Shown: positions 52,594 to 62,159, numbered from the stretch's first letter. The stretch is 64,000 nucleotides of DNA from Arthrobacter alpinus (GCF_900105965.1 NZ_FNTV01000001.1:2666001-2730000), one strand, 5' to 3'. Program-made: numbers and translations. The notes: generated by a model from the letters alone, not told the origin.

Positions 52594-52780
52594 AAAAATG
52601 CACGAAATTTCGCGGCTTGAGCCGGTACGTAAAGGGTGAGATTAACCCATGGTGTCGGATCAGTGGACGCATTCGTACCTCACAGGAACATCCCGCTTTG
52701 TTTCGATCCGTCCCGTGAAAAATCGAAAATCTCAGGGACAATAGCTCTCACGAGCTTCTACCCCGGTGTGTGGAGTGGAG

Positions 52781-53215
52781 CTACTTGGCGGCAACCTCTG
52801 CGGCAGCAGCTACTGACTTGTCGCCGAAGAGGCTCTGGTAACTCAGGCCAGCAATGGCTGCTCCGATGAGCGGGGCAACAATGAACAACCACACCTGGCC
52901 GAGTGCTTCGGGGCCCGCGAACCAGGCCACGCCGATGGAACGTGCCGGGTTAATGGAGGTGTTCGTGATCGGGATGGACACGAGGTGGATCGACGTCAGG
53001 GTGAGGCCGATCGAGAGACCGGCAAACCCCTTGGGTGCGCGCTTGTCCGTGGCGCCCAGGATGACGTACAGGAAGATGGCGGTCAGGATGATCTCGGCCA
53101 GTAGGGCGGAGATCATGTTGTAGCCATTGGGTGAACGGTCTCTGTATCCATTGGAAGCAAAGCCGGAGGTAACCGCGTCAAAGCCGTCCTCGCCGTCGCG
53201 TCCGTAGATGACCGT
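52781..53215 (-). pseudogene. aqpZ: Aquaporin Z-like gene, 5' truncated
   Basis: The frame encodes only the second half of a MIP-family channel: [21 protein letters not shown], then [20 protein letters not shown] and the second NPA motif in [13 protein letters not shown], then the last helix. The first three helices and first NPA motif are missing. Homology stops near 53215, where unrelated DNA begins. Without the first half the pore cannot form. It is probably broken by an insertion or deletion linked to the adjacent IS remnants. Confidence 0.85.
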
Positions 53216-53371
53216 CCAATTCGTTACGGTTATGCGCAAAAGTAAGTCATGCTCTTGGGCGAGAGCTCTTCCGGTCTCTCCGTTGGCGTGGCGGCGCACG
53301 ATCTCGATTTTTGGTCCCGAAATCGTACTGCCTTCGGTCTCTTGTCATCAGGGAACCTGGTCCCCTTAGTT

Positions 53372-53500
53372 GTCATCGTCGATACAATATTTGGACAGGG
53401 TGATCCGCGAGGTGAAGAGCCAACGCAACGGACTTCGCAGTGAATCCTTCCTCGAACAACTCGACGGCCGAGACAGCATCAGAACGATTCAACGTGCTTC
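53372..53500 (-). pseudogene. Transposase helix-turn-helix remnant
   Basis: The minus-strand frame reads DAVSAVELFEEGFTAKSVAL and HLADHPVQILYRR before a stop. This resembles the N-terminal helix-turn-helix of IS3-type OrfA proteins. Only about 40 codons remain, so the call is moderate. Confidence 0.5.
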
Positions 53501-53578
53501 GCAAATACAGGAGCGGACTCCTTTGAAAGATAGACACCTAATTTCAGAGTCCAACTTTCAGGGACCACTTCACCGCTG

Positions 53579-53725
53579 CGCCAGTATTTCCCCAAAGGCA
53601 CTAATTTGAGCATCCACAGTGCTGAGGATCTTGACTGGGTCGGCGCTGAACCCAACGACAGACCACGCAAACGGCTAGAGTTCAAGAAACCGATCGAACT
53701 GATCGAACCCCTCCTGTTGCAATGA
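53579..53725 (+). pseudogene. IS30-family transposase C-terminal remnant
   Basis: The 48-residue reading RQYFPKGTNLSIHSAEDLDW continues with NDRPRKRLEFKKPIE and ends LLLQ. This is the typical end of IS30 transposases (RQYFPKGTDLS, LNDRPRKxL). The upstream DDE region is missing. A perfect 14-bp inverted repeat follows 17 bases after the stop, where the right end of the element would be. Confidence 0.8.
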
Positions 53726-53742
53726 CCTCCAGAATCTGCCGG

Positions 53743-53780
53743 GGCGAGTTCAGGTGGTGAGTGCAACACCTGAACTCGCC
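53743..53780. repeat. Perfect 14-bp inverted repeat after the IS30 remnant
   Basis: GGCGAGTTCAGGTG (53743-53756) and CACCTGAACTCGCC (53767-53780) flank a 10-base loop. It could be an IS end, a terminator or two abutted IS termini. Its place right after the transposase stop favours an IS-related role. Confidence 0.6.
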
Positions 53781-53821
53781 TGTGTGTGAATCACTAGTTA
53801 TGAGACACCTTGGAGCTGCCC

Positions 53822-54330
53822 GTGACGAAACTAATCGGCTACGCGCGCAGATCAATGCGACAACAATCCACCAACCGGCAACAAGCTGGCCTTCTCACCG
53901 TCGGAGCCCGGGCCGATGACCTCTACATTGACTACGGCGTTTCTGGAGCATGAGAGTCGCGGCCTCAATTCGACCGCGCACTCGATGCACTAATCCCAGG
54001 AAATACCCTAATCATCACCACACTGGATTGGCTCGGGCGATCTACCCAGAACCTGCTCAACTTCGCGCAACGGCTGAACACCCCCCGGCGGGGGCTGCGG
54101 GTCCTCAATCTTGGCAGCGGCAACGTCGACCACCAAGTCCACAACACCATCCGCCTCATAGAAAGTTGAGAACCCACAGCCGTAGTCACCCGCGAACTCG
54201 GAATGTCACGCGCCACCTTCTACCAACGTGCACAAACTCTCGCCCTACCAAACCCAACGCGGAACACCAATGATGCCAACCCCACTCGGCTGAAAGTTAC
54301 GCAAAGGCATTTAGCCCATACCGTATGATG
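53822..54330 (+). pseudogene. Serine recombinase (resolvase/invertase) pseudogene, near full length
   Basis: GTG at 53822, with GGAG upstream, opens TKLIGYARRSMRQQSTNRQQ, which contains the active-site serine of the resolvase family. A stop and frameshift occur after YIDYGVSGA. Later frames give FDRALDALIPGNTLIITTLD, RRGLRVLNLGSGNVD and the helix-turn-helix LGMSRATFYQRAQTLALP, with another in-frame stop before it. The gene is clearly inactive. Its leader matches that of the relic at 30590. Confidence 0.85.
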
Positions 54331-54383
54331 CCCGCCAGAAAAGCTGAGCATCCGGCACAAGAAACCCCAAGTAGTGTTAGAAC

Positions 54384-55244
54384 GTGAAACCTCTAGAACC
54401 GATTATGCAAGCTGTCGAATGGATCGATAGTACGGTCCAGGGACCTCATGGGCCTATACCTGTCCGATTGTATTCGCCGCAAACTGACACTAAACCGGTC
54501 AGTGCCACGCCGATCGTGTGGATCCACGGGGGAGGATTTTTCAAAGGTAACCTGGACCAATCGGAGTCTCACGCTGTCGGCCAAGCCATGTCCACAGCAG
54601 GATTCCGAGTCATCACCGTCGGGTATCAACTCGCAACCGTCTCGAGAGTTCGTCGGTCGACAAGTGGGTTGCGGTGGGGTCCTGCCGTCCACTATCCGGT
54701 ACCGGTTGATGAAGTCGTTGCTGTTGTCCGGGAAGTGCAACGCGGGGCGCCCAACGGGGTGATTCTGGGCGGCGCAAGCGCCGGTGCGTGCTTATCGGCC
54801 GCAACAGTGCTTCGTTTGGTGCACGAGGGTGGTGACGCTCTAGCAGGCGTCTTCTTTGCGTACGGACTCTTCCACTCCGCCCTGCCAACTCGGTCGCGCG
54901 AATTGAGGCGCCGCCTTCGTGGTCTGCGCCGATTAGTCCACGCACCGATGATACTCAATCTAATGAATCTCCACTACGCAGGCCGGCAATCTGCCCTCTC
55001 GGAACCCGACGCATTTCCGGGCGGGCACCCTTTGCGGGGATTCCCGCCCGCGCTCATGATTGATGCCGATCACGACTCAATGCGCGCATCTGGCGGTAAG
55101 TTCGCCATGGAACTTTCCGCGGCCCGGATCGCAGTGGACTACCACGTACTGCCCGGGGCATGTCATTCCTTCCTTAACCGGCCACAAGACCCTAGCTTTG
55201 CAGACAGTCTAGATTTGTTTATCGATTGGGCCCGGGGACTATAA
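54384..55244 (+). CDS. Alpha/beta hydrolase, hormone-sensitive-lipase family
   Basis: The 286-residue enzyme has the HGGG oxyanion motif at 48-51 and the nucleophile elbow GASAG with Ser132. Likely acid and base partners are in MIDADHDSMR and GACHSFLNRP. This is the HSL/family IV esterase pattern. The start is GTG at 54384, with ATG at 54405 as alternative; neither has a strong ribosome site. It opens an apparently AT-richer gene block. An ester or lactone substrate made by the neighbouring genes is possible but unproven. Confidence 0.85.
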   Translation: MKPLEPIMQAVEWIDSTVQGPHGPIPVRLYSPQTDTKPVSATPIVWIHGGGFFKGNLDQSESHAVGQAMSTAGFRVITVGYQLATVSRVRRSTSGLRWGPAVHYPVPVDEVVAVVREVQRGAPNGVILGGASAGACLSAATVLRLVHEGGDALAGVFFAYGLFHSALPTRSRELRRRLRGLRRLVHAPMILNLMNLHYAGRQSALSEPDAFPGGHPLRGFPPALMIDADHDSMRASGGKFAMELSAARIAVDYHVLPGACHSFLNRPQDPSFADSLDLFIDWARGL

Positions 55245-55502
55245 GACGTGATGCCGCGCCGGCTAAAACTGGCTTCAGAGCCAAGGTCGCGCAACTGCGC
55301 CAATGTTGGGCGCCGACTACGCCACCGTGCTCGGAGCGGCCATTCGAATTGGTTATAAGGGACGCCCGGATGGCGGCATGATCAATCACCACAGTAGCCG
55401 TGCCTTAGGAAGCCGGATGTTTCAGCTTGCGTGCCAAAAGTGACCTTTTCCGACACCATTTCAGGTAGACAGCAAGTTGCAAGTTCCATGTAGAGTCCTC
55501 TC

Positions 55503-56258
55503 ATGAAACGAGTCCTAATCACTGGAGCTTCAAGCGGAATCGGTGAAGCTACCGCACGACTTTTCGCCAAACAAGGGTACGAACTTGTCCTCGCATCACG
55601 TTCGACGGCTAGACTTGATGCCCTCGTTGAGAGTGTGCGTTCTGTCGGCGGGATTGCCCATTCAATTGCCTGCGATCTATCGACACCAGAGGGCTGCGAG
55701 CGACTAGTACCTGAAGCTATGAGCCTAATGGGTGGCATAGATGCCTTGGTCAACTGCGCCGGGGCGACCGGTGCACACTCTATTGAGTCAAGCACGCAAG
55801 AGGTTCAGTATCTAATAAACCTGAATTTGACCGCACCGATTCTCCTCATGCGCGACGCTATTGCTGCGTTCAAAATTCAGGGTCACGGGACGATTGTAAA
55901 CGTCGGTTCGATGGCAGGTGAAATTGGAATCCGAGGAACATATTCAGCTTCTAAATTTGGCCTAAGAGGAGTTACAGACTCCGTTCGGCGGGAAGTCGCA
56001 GGAGACAACATCAACGTCTCCCTCGTAGTTCCGAACAGGGTCCTAACTTCCATGAGTTCAGGGCGAGGCCGCGGATTAGTTGGTGCCGAAGTGGTTGCTC
56101 GGGCCATTGAGCGGGGAATGCACCGCACGGCTCGCCGCATAGTGATTCCCCGTTCAAGGCGCCTTCAGATTCTTGTGGAAGCCGTTTGCCCTTGGCTAAT
56201 CGACCTCGCCACCAACACGAGACCCACCAGAAAGACGCTAAGTCAATCCGACTTGTAG
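55503..56258 (+). CDS. Short-chain dehydrogenase/reductase
   Basis: The 251-residue protein is a classical SDR: TGASSGIG at 7-14 binds the cofactor, and NCAGA is at 84-88. Ser136, Tyr147 and Lys151 (YSASK) form the catalytic set. The arginine-bearing ASRS after strand 2 suggests NADPH. The substrate is unknown. It follows the hydrolase on the same strand after 258 bases with no other gene, and faces the NUDIX gene convergently. Confidence 0.9.
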   Translation: MKRVLITGASSGIGEATARLFAKQGYELVLASRSTARLDALVESVRSVGGIAHSIACDLSTPEGCERLVPEAMSLMGGIDALVNCAGATGAHSIESSTQEVQYLINLNLTAPILLMRDAIAAFKIQGHGTIVNVGSMAGEIGIRGTYSASKFGLRGVTDSVRREVAGDNINVSLVVPNRVLTSMSSGRGRGLVGAEVVARAIERGMHRTARRIVIPRSRRLQILVEAVCPWLIDLATNTRPTRKTLSQSDL

Positions 56259-56310
56259 ATGGAGCGATTGCTCAGGACCTCCCTCCAATCCTGCCGGTAT
56301 AAGGGTGTCG

Positions 56311-56805
56311 CTACCGACTGGCAGAGAAATACCTGCACAAGGCCGACAGCGTGGCTGCGTCCTCGATAGCGCCAGCGGCTATTAGCCGGTGCACTTCGGC
56401 AACAGAAAGTAACTCGCTTTGCCAGTTCTCTCCAGGCTCAAGGGCAGACGATCCACGGGAAGTGATTTTTGCCTGGAAGATGTGGCACCGGGTAGAACTT
56501 ATGGCAGGTACTTGTAATACGTGGCCTAACGACTGGGTTTCCGCCACGCAGTATCCGGTCTCCTCCCGGCACTCACGAATTGCGGCGTCCTCGGGATTCT
56601 CTCCCGTTTCCACTATTCCGCCTGGCAATTCATAGGATTCCCGAGGCCCACCTCCACGGCGCCCTCGTATGAAGAGGATCTTCTCGTTGTTCGTCGTGGC
56701 CAATACGACCGCAGTATCAGCGGCGTGAATTCTGAACCACGATAGATCTCCCTGTGATTGTTCGGTCACCCTGAACCAGGGGTTTTGATGTACTACGGTT
56801 TCCAT
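56311..56805 (-). CDS. NUDIX hydrolase
   Basis: The 164-residue protein has a complete Nudix box at residues 63-85: G-x5-E-x7-REUxEExGU is met by GIVETGE and RECREETGY. Proteins of this length cleave nucleotide sugars, ADP-ribose or similar diphosphates. The N-terminal part NPWFRVTEQSQGDLSWF is common in ADP-ribose/GDP-sugar pyrophosphatase-like members. It is the last of three minus-strand genes, 79 bases after the MFS gene. Its substrate is not evident. Confidence 0.9.
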   Translation of the reverse strand: METVVHQNPWFRVTEQSQGDLSWFRIHAADTAVVLATTNNEKILFIRGRRGGGPRESYELPGGIVETGENPEDAAIRECREETGYCVAETQSLGHVLQVPAISSTRCHIFQAKITSRGSSALEPGENWQSELLSVAEVHRLIAAGAIEDAATLSALCRYFSASR

Positions 56806-56885
56806 CGAATTGATTCCTTTACGTTGTATCGGGAGCGAGACGCGACATGCTCTCGGGGCCCAGTGGACTAGACCTTGTCAGACCG

Positions 56886-58256
56886 CTATTCGAGGGTCGC
56901 TCGTCGGAGTGGTTTAAGGGTGAGGGCGTAGCAACCCGTCAGCGATACAAGAACCCCACTGCACAGAAAAGCAAAGCTTGCCCCTGCGAATTGCGTAATA
57001 AGTCCCGTTGCGGCGTACGCAATTGGTGCAGCGCCGATGCTTGCAAGTGTTACCACGCTCAAAACCCTGCCGAGTTGGGAAGGGTCCGACATTGTGATTA
57101 CGAAGGTTTGGATCAACGTCCCACAAATACCACCGCAAAAGCCCAAAACTAATCCTGCTCCGGCTGAAAGCCAAACTTCCGCCGCAGCTCCAACGACGAT
57201 AAGGGCCGGGCCCATGAGCACGACAGAACCTAGTGCGTAGAGACCTGGATGGGGTAGCTTTGGCCCGAAGGTTAAGTAAAGGGCAGTTGTCATCGCACCA
57301 ATGCCAACACAGGCAAGGACAGTGCCTACTCCTTGCGCCCCCCAACCGCGGTCATCCGCAAGCGCAGGTATTCCGGCCGCGATTGGGCCGGCTATGGCAA
57401 GCTCCGAAAGGGCGATGATCATAAGCATTGGCCTTAGGACGGGATGCTTAGACACGTAATCCAGCCCCGTCCTAGCGTCGCGAATGAGGCTGATGCGCAG
57501 CATTCTGATCGTATTCTTGCTGCTTCTGGAACGGGGTGTTCCGCCTAGGCTGTCCCCGCAAGGTGTCTCAGCTTCCGACTTAGCTGCAGGCGAAGAAACG
57601 CGCGTAAAGAAGAGTAGACAAGTCGAAAGCGCGAGGATGGCCGAAAGTATAGCGAACGTAGCTCCCTGGTTAATATGCGCCAGGAGAAAACCAACCAAAG
57701 GAGGCCCCGTCGCCATGGCTAGCCGCTGAAGAAGCGACCGCGCGCCTTGTAGGCGACGCAAAGACGATCTATCAGCAATGTAGGCAGGGAGAGACGCGAC
57801 AGCAGGGAGAAAGAGTGCGTCAGCGATTCCGAAGGCGGTTGTAAGCAGAACCAGCAGTGCAATATCAGAAGCGCCAGACGATAGGCTAATGGATATGGCT
57901 GCAATGACAACCGCACGTCCCGCGGAACTGACGAGCGCCGTCCACTTCGGACCGTATCGATCGGCGACGGCGCCGCCGAAGAGGAGCAGGAGTGCACGCG
58001 GTACCGCTCCAGCAGCAAGGAGAAAACCTACCTGAGCTGGCGTTGCGAATCGAGTGGCAGTCCAGGCTAGAGCGACGAAGTACATCTGATCACCAAGGAC
58101 GCCGCTTCCGTAGCCGGCCAACCAGAGCACGATGTTGGTTCGCCGTGATCGCTTCCTCAGTTCAATATCTTGGCCTCTAGTGATGAGTGACCTCATCCAT
58201 CCTACTAACTTGACTCGTTCTTCGGCTTCTTTTGGCTTTAGTGACTGCAGGTGCAT
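56886..58256 (-). CDS. MFS transporter, probable exporter
   Basis: The 456-residue protein has about 12 predicted helices and belongs to the major facilitator group similar to macrolide/enterobactin-type exporters, with GAVADRYGPKW as the loop 2-3 motif and a central loop rich in Ser and Arg at 215-245. The ATG at 58256 has GAAGG upstream; Met21 (58196) is an alternative. It starts 46 bases after the condensation-like gene, which suggests it exports that enzyme's product. That link is inference. Confidence 0.85.
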   Translation of the reverse strand: MHLQSLKPKEAEERVKLVGWMRSLITRGQDIELRKRSRRTNIVLWLAGYGSGVLGDQMYFVALAWTATRFATPAQVGFLLAAGAVPRALLLLFGGAVADRYGPKWTALVSSAGRAVVIAAISISLSSGASDIALLVLLTTAFGIADALFLPAVASLPAYIADRSSLRRLQGARSLLQRLAMATGPPLVGFLLAHINQGATFAILSAILALSTCLLFFTRVSSPAAKSEAETPCGDSLGGTPRSRSSKNTIRMLRISLIRDARTGLDYVSKHPVLRPMLMIIALSELAIAGPIAAGIPALADDRGWGAQGVGTVLACVGIGAMTTALYLTFGPKLPHPGLYALGSVVLMGPALIVVGAAAEVWLSAGAGLVLGFCGGICGTLIQTFVITMSDPSQLGRVLSVVTLASIGAAPIAYAATGLITQFAGASFAFLCSGVLVSLTGCYALTLKPLRRATLE

Positions 58257-58302
58257 CCGGGGCCTTCACGTCGTTCCAAGTGAGCATAAATCTGACTTTC
58301 AT

Positions 58303-59583
58303 TTATTTCGCTGCCGTAACTAAGATGCGATTCCGTTTCGCTTTAGCGGACTCGATACTCAGCGCCGCTATGGTCTGCGTGGCGATATCATTGGGCAGCG
58401 ATGGGGTACCGAACCTAGGTGAGAACGACCACGCAAAGACCCAGTCGGAAGCCTGTTTCTGGATCTTCAGCCGAATGGGAGTCAACGACGTGCCGCCTGA
58501 CGGTTGATACTTTGGTTGAACCGGTGAGGCGGTAAATCCGTCAGACTTCCAATTAGCAGGATTAAATGAACCAAAGAAGTTTACGAACGCGTGTCCACTA
58601 ATTTGTTGCTGAAGCGGCAGGTTTGGTTGGTTCCTTACCCTTTGAAAGCTTGCCGGCCATGAGTCCGCAGCCGCCTTCGTAGCTTCGACATCTGCTGCAT
58701 GATTTGAATTGCTGAGGATGAACGGCAATGCATGAGCCACCCAGCCCCCGGCGCCTCGCCGCAGCGAATCATGACGGCCGTGCGCTGCAGCGTCAATACG
58801 AATAAGGTCTAACGAAGTGGACTCCTGTACGGCTTGTGCTAAAGCTGAAATTACAAGCCCCTCGTCGAAGTTTGACGCGATGACGGCTCCGTTGATCCTG
58901 TCGATACGTTGCATCGCAGCAGACCCCTGATTGTCATCAACCGTCTGGAGTTGCGGCATTTCCGAAATGCCGGCCCAAGGACGCTGCAACCACCAGTTCA
59001 CATCCGCTCCAGGGGTTCGCAACCATTGGGACTCTAGCTCACTAAGAAACTCAACATAAGTATCTTTCATGCTTGGAGAGCATCGCTCCCGTGCGTACGA
59101 GCGCGTGAAAGTTCGCACAAATTGTGCTGCTGAGACGAGGTCTGCTAAGACATGATTGAAAACAAAGACAACATAGTCACGATTGTCGCCTCTAATATGA
59201 ACAGTTCCCCACGTCTGGCCATCCACAACGTCGAACTGCTCAGCCATTGCTCGGACGTGTCGATCCATCACGTCTTGGATGTCGTCACCATCCGGAAATA
59301 CGGAAACATGGATAGCCCGGCTTTGGCCACTGACGTGATCAGACACCACTTGCCGTGATAGAAACACAGATGTCAACGACGTCAGCGAAGTTCGAAGAGC
59401 CGGATGGCTTCTTTCCATGTTCTGAGCGGCGGCTTCAATCCGCCTACGGTCAAGATGTCCTGGTGCCGTAATTGCCATCGCTATGACATATCTGTTCGAG
59501 TAATCTGGGCCATATGTGCCGCGGACTAGATCTGACTGGCCTAATGTAAGTACTTCAATCCCCATTGTGAAATGGTAAAACAA
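58303..59583 (-). CDS. Stand-alone condensation-domain-like acyltransferase
   Basis: The 426-residue protein looks like a single condensation domain of the NRPS/chloramphenicol acetyltransferase-like fold. SHPALRTSL near 59-67 and the active-site segment FNHVLADLVSA with His144 and Asp148 fit HxxxD. The usual HHxxxDG has Asn for the first His and Leu for Gly. No carrier or adenylation domain is present here. The TTG start at 59583 is favoured because AAGG sits seven bases upstream; ATG 59565 lacks a site. It probably joins an acyl group to an amine or alcohol, product unknown. Confidence 0.75.
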   Translation of the reverse strand: MFYHFTMGIEVLTLGQSDLVRGTYGPDYSNRYVIAMAITAPGHLDRRRIEAAAQNMERSHPALRTSLTSLTSVFLSRQVVSDHVSGQSRAIHVSVFPDGDDIQDVMDRHVRAMAEQFDVVDGQTWGTVHIRGDNRDYVVFVFNHVLADLVSAAQFVRTFTRSYARERCSPSMKDTYVEFLSELESQWLRTPGADVNWWLQRPWAGISEMPQLQTVDDNQGSAAMQRIDRINGAVIASNFDEGLVISALAQAVQESTSLDLIRIDAAAHGRHDSLRRGAGGWVAHALPFILSNSNHAADVEATKAAADSWPASFQRVRNQPNLPLQQQISGHAFVNFFGSFNPANWKSDGFTASPVQPKYQPSGGTSLTPIRLKIQKQASDWVFAWSFSPRFGTPSLPNDIATQTIAALSIESAKAKRNRILVTAAK

Positions 59584-60480
59584 AAATCGCCCTTAGTCAT
59601 ACCAAGAGCGCCCACAACCTAATTCATCTAAACGAGATGGCGCCAAATTAAGCTATACGGTTAAATTTTTCGCGAAATGTTAGTAAGAACACTATATTAT
59701 CGATTCAAAAAAGTCGAATACTATCCCTTTGGATAGGTGGAGGGCTATAAGCGACTATCCGATTGGACATGTCTGACGGACATCTACCTGCGATATTACT
59801 GATAACGACTATCCTTTCGTTCAAATTATTTACGCTTCCAATTCCAAGAAAATGAATTTCCAGCTACCGTGTGGCATACTATGAACCCAACTACCGTTCT
59901 ATAAAATCCGAATATCGAAGTACAATGGGTCCTGCGCGGAACACACCGCCGAAACGTAACGCACCAGTCAGGGCTAATTCACAACTCCCCATTTGGGCGC
60001 AGATGTGGTCAAAGGGCCAGTCTAGTGGGGGACTTGTCCGCATGACTGGGGCACTCTAGGCGGATAGGCGCGGTCTTTGAGCGTCATTGCTGGTGAGCGT
60101 AGATCAAGAGACCGAGTAAATTTTCCCTCTCCGATCCGCGATTCCACGCCAGCTATCCTAATGGTCACCCTATTCCGGGTCATCGCGTTTTTGGTCGCAG
60201 GAAAACTGGTCAGGAAACTCTTCGAGATTATTAAAATTTCCTACCTTGCGAGACAAAACCCACAAATCAAATGCGAAATAAACGAATGATCAGATTCGAA
60301 ACACATAGGTCCACAGCTGATTCTAAATCACGCAATGTCAACACGCTTCGAACATTAGAGATGAGCTGGACCTTGGGGCAACACTTACGCTAGGCTCCTG
60401 ATTCATGCGCTGAAAACGCCGATGTATTTACGGCGCTAGCTAAACGTAGACAAAGCACGCTCAATAAAAAATGGGGTAAA
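59584..60480. other. Apparently AT-rich intergenic region of about 900 bases
   Basis: Base composition looks visibly more AT-rich than in the catabolic operons. Two short plus-strand frames (59871-60059 and 60077-60289) occur; the second has a hydrophobic stretch, but neither has a good ribosome site or known family. The region should hold promoters for the divergent condensation-like and DUF2599 genes. I could not assign clear -35/-10 boxes. Confidence 0.5.
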
Positions 60481-61446
60481 ATGAGAAAGCACATGATTAA
60501 GATTAGCTACGCGGGGGTGGCTGCGGCAGTTTTGCTGGGTGCCGTTGGTATGACCCCCGCTACCGCAAGCAACAGTTTCGATCCGATTGAATCGATCCTC
60601 AATGCAGCACCCGAAGTTCTCAAAGATTCCACCACAGCTTCTTCCTCCGATCTCAATCGTGAGGTGGTAAGCCGTACAAATATTTCGACTGGGGCCAGCG
60701 TTGAGCTATCCGCGCAAGCATCCGCCGGAGTAACGCTCAAATCAAGCGATGGAACCTCGATTTCCATCGGGTTGCCGAGCACAGACAAAGAGCCGGTAGT
60801 TAAGAAAGTCCGAAACCAGATCGCGTATGACAACCGCGACGGCTCAACAACTGTGCCTATTCCGAAGGCCGACGGTTCGGTTCAGATTACGACCGTGCTG
60901 GCTGACTCCTCTGCGCCGCTGAGGTACGAATACGAGCTGGGCCTCCCCGAAGGTGCTCGTCTTCAGCTTGAGCCTTCAGGGAGTGTTTCCATCGTCAACA
61001 ATGAAGGCATATTCGTTGGGGGTGTTTTGCCGGCATGGGCAAAGGACGCCAACGGTGAAAGCGTGGCTACAAACTATGAAGTATCGGGAAACAAGCTTGT
61101 TCAAGTGGTCACACTGAGCGGCAATGAAGTTTTTCCAGTCGTGGCAGATCCTTGGCTAGGAATCGGACTAATTGACAAGGTCGAGAAGAGCACTGTTGCG
61201 GGCATGGGTTCTAGATACCTAGTTCATCCAACCATCTGGGGCCGCGGCGGCGCCGGGATCGCAGCCCGTTGGGCTGCCTGGGGCGAAGCTGCGGAGAAAG
61301 GCGTGCCCCGGACCGCGACCTTGGAGAATCAATTCCTTTGTCACTACGACGCACGCCCTGTAACGACCTTCAAGTCGAGTTGGAACCTCGAAGCCTACAC
61401 CCCCGACAAAGGCTACCTAGGTTTTGTCGGCAACATGTGCAACTGA
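60481..61446 (+). CDS. Secreted DUF2599-domain protein
   Basis: The 321-residue protein has a signal peptide (KISYAGVAAAVLLGAVGM) with probable cleavage at ATA-S near 29. A linker and beta-rich middle region follow (SVELSAQASAGVTLKSSDG, YEYELGLPEGARLQLEPSG). The C-terminal domain matches the DUF2599 pattern, with ARWAAWGEAAEKG, NQFLCHYDA, SWNLEAYTPDKGY and a final MCN. Two cysteines probably form a disulfide. Function is unknown. A small membrane protein gene follows 14 bases later, so the two are co-transcribed up to the terminator at 61760. Confidence 0.8.
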   Translation: MRKHMIKISYAGVAAAVLLGAVGMTPATASNSFDPIESILNAAPEVLKDSTTASSSDLNREVVSRTNISTGASVELSAQASAGVTLKSSDGTSISIGLPSTDKEPVVKKVRNQIAYDNRDGSTTVPIPKADGSVQITTVLADSSAPLRYEYELGLPEGARLQLEPSGSVSIVNNEGIFVGGVLPAWAKDANGESVATNYEVSGNKLVQVVTLSGNEVFPVVADPWLGIGLIDKVEKSTVAGMGSRYLVHPTIWGRGGAGIAARWAAWGEAAEKGVPRTATLENQFLCHYDARPVTTFKSSWNLEAYTPDKGYLGFVGNMCN

Positions 61447-61460
61447 GATGAGAGCCTGTT

Positions 61461-61715
61461 ATGAAAACTGATGTGAAAAAAGTAGCCACTCCATGGATAA
61501 TCGTTGTAATTCTTGCAATAGTGACCTTAGCGCTTGGTCTCGTCGCCGGATATGCGGCAGACGAAGTTGCAGGGTCGCCCATAGGCTCAGCTGAGTTGAA
61601 TCCCCTCCTGAGTGCCTCTGTCTGGATCTTTCTCGCCGCGACTCTTCTAGCGCTGGTCTGGGCCATTTACAAGACAATACAATTTGCCTCGAAGAAGCCG
61701 GCCAACGGCTCGTAA
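61461..61715 (+). CDS. Small two-helix membrane protein paired with the DUF2599 gene
   Basis: The 84-residue product has two hydrophobic segments: IIVVILAIVTLALGLVAGYA and SVWIFLAATLLALVWAIY. A short polar loop and a basic tail (KKPANGS) complete it. It lacks a cleavable signal. Its close spacing behind the secreted DUF2599 protein suggests an immunity or membrane-partner role, which is inference. A strong terminator ends the pair. Confidence 0.7.
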   Translation: MKTDVKKVATPWIIVVILAIVTLALGLVAGYAADEVAGSPIGSAELNPLLSASVWIFLAATLLALVWAIYKTIQFASKKPANGS

Positions 61716-61759
61716 ATTGGTATGAGTGAGGGGCAGCTCCTCGCCCCAGCACGCCGTGG

Positions 61760-61810
61760 CGACCCTGTTTTCATGCCTGCAGACAAGGCATGAGAACAGG
61801 GTCGTTTTTT
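61760..61810 (+). terminator. Rho-independent terminator after the DUF2599 pair
   Basis: CGACCCTGTT and AACAGGGTCG form the base of a 20-bp stem with one mismatch, followed directly by six T bases. It is the clearest terminator in the window. Confidence 0.9.
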
Positions 61811-62159
61811 GGCGTTGGGCGCCACTACTCGCGCACGATCCCGTGCGGTTGCTGTCGCGGAATTTCCAAGAAGAATGATGCCAGCGGGAGTACAGTCGGC
61901 TAGATCCGTTCAGTTCGGGCTTCGTCTGGGACGGCTGGTTCGGCTGCCCAAGCTGTTTCGTGAGGGCGAGGATTTTTGACTCTGCAGAGGATGTAGGTTC
62001 GTTCTGAGCCACGGAATTCTAGAATCGCTCTGGCCACCTGATTGGTAAAGATGATCTCGATGACGGCAGGGGAAGAACTCCAAGTCGTATGAGCCCAGGA
62101 CAGCCCCACTCACCCGCTCCCCCATGTACAAATGGGTTCACACCTAGGTAATCAACTTC
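61811..62159. other. Stretch without a supported gene
   Basis: Two overlapping minus-strand frames (61900-62109 and 61910-62131) look partly protein-like (FFPCRHRDH in one, NQVARAILEFRGSERTYILC in the other), as if one gene had been frameshifted near 62030. I cannot decide and report no gene. Confidence 0.3.

Noticed and set aside
59871..60289. Two small plus-strand frames in the AT-rich gap
   Set aside because: One is low-complexity and polar; the other has a hydrophobic patch but no ribosome site or relatives that I know.
61900..62109. Minus-strand frame of 69 codons
   Set aside because: Partly protein-like, but it competes with an overlapping frame and has no ribosome site; a frameshifted gene is possible but not shown.
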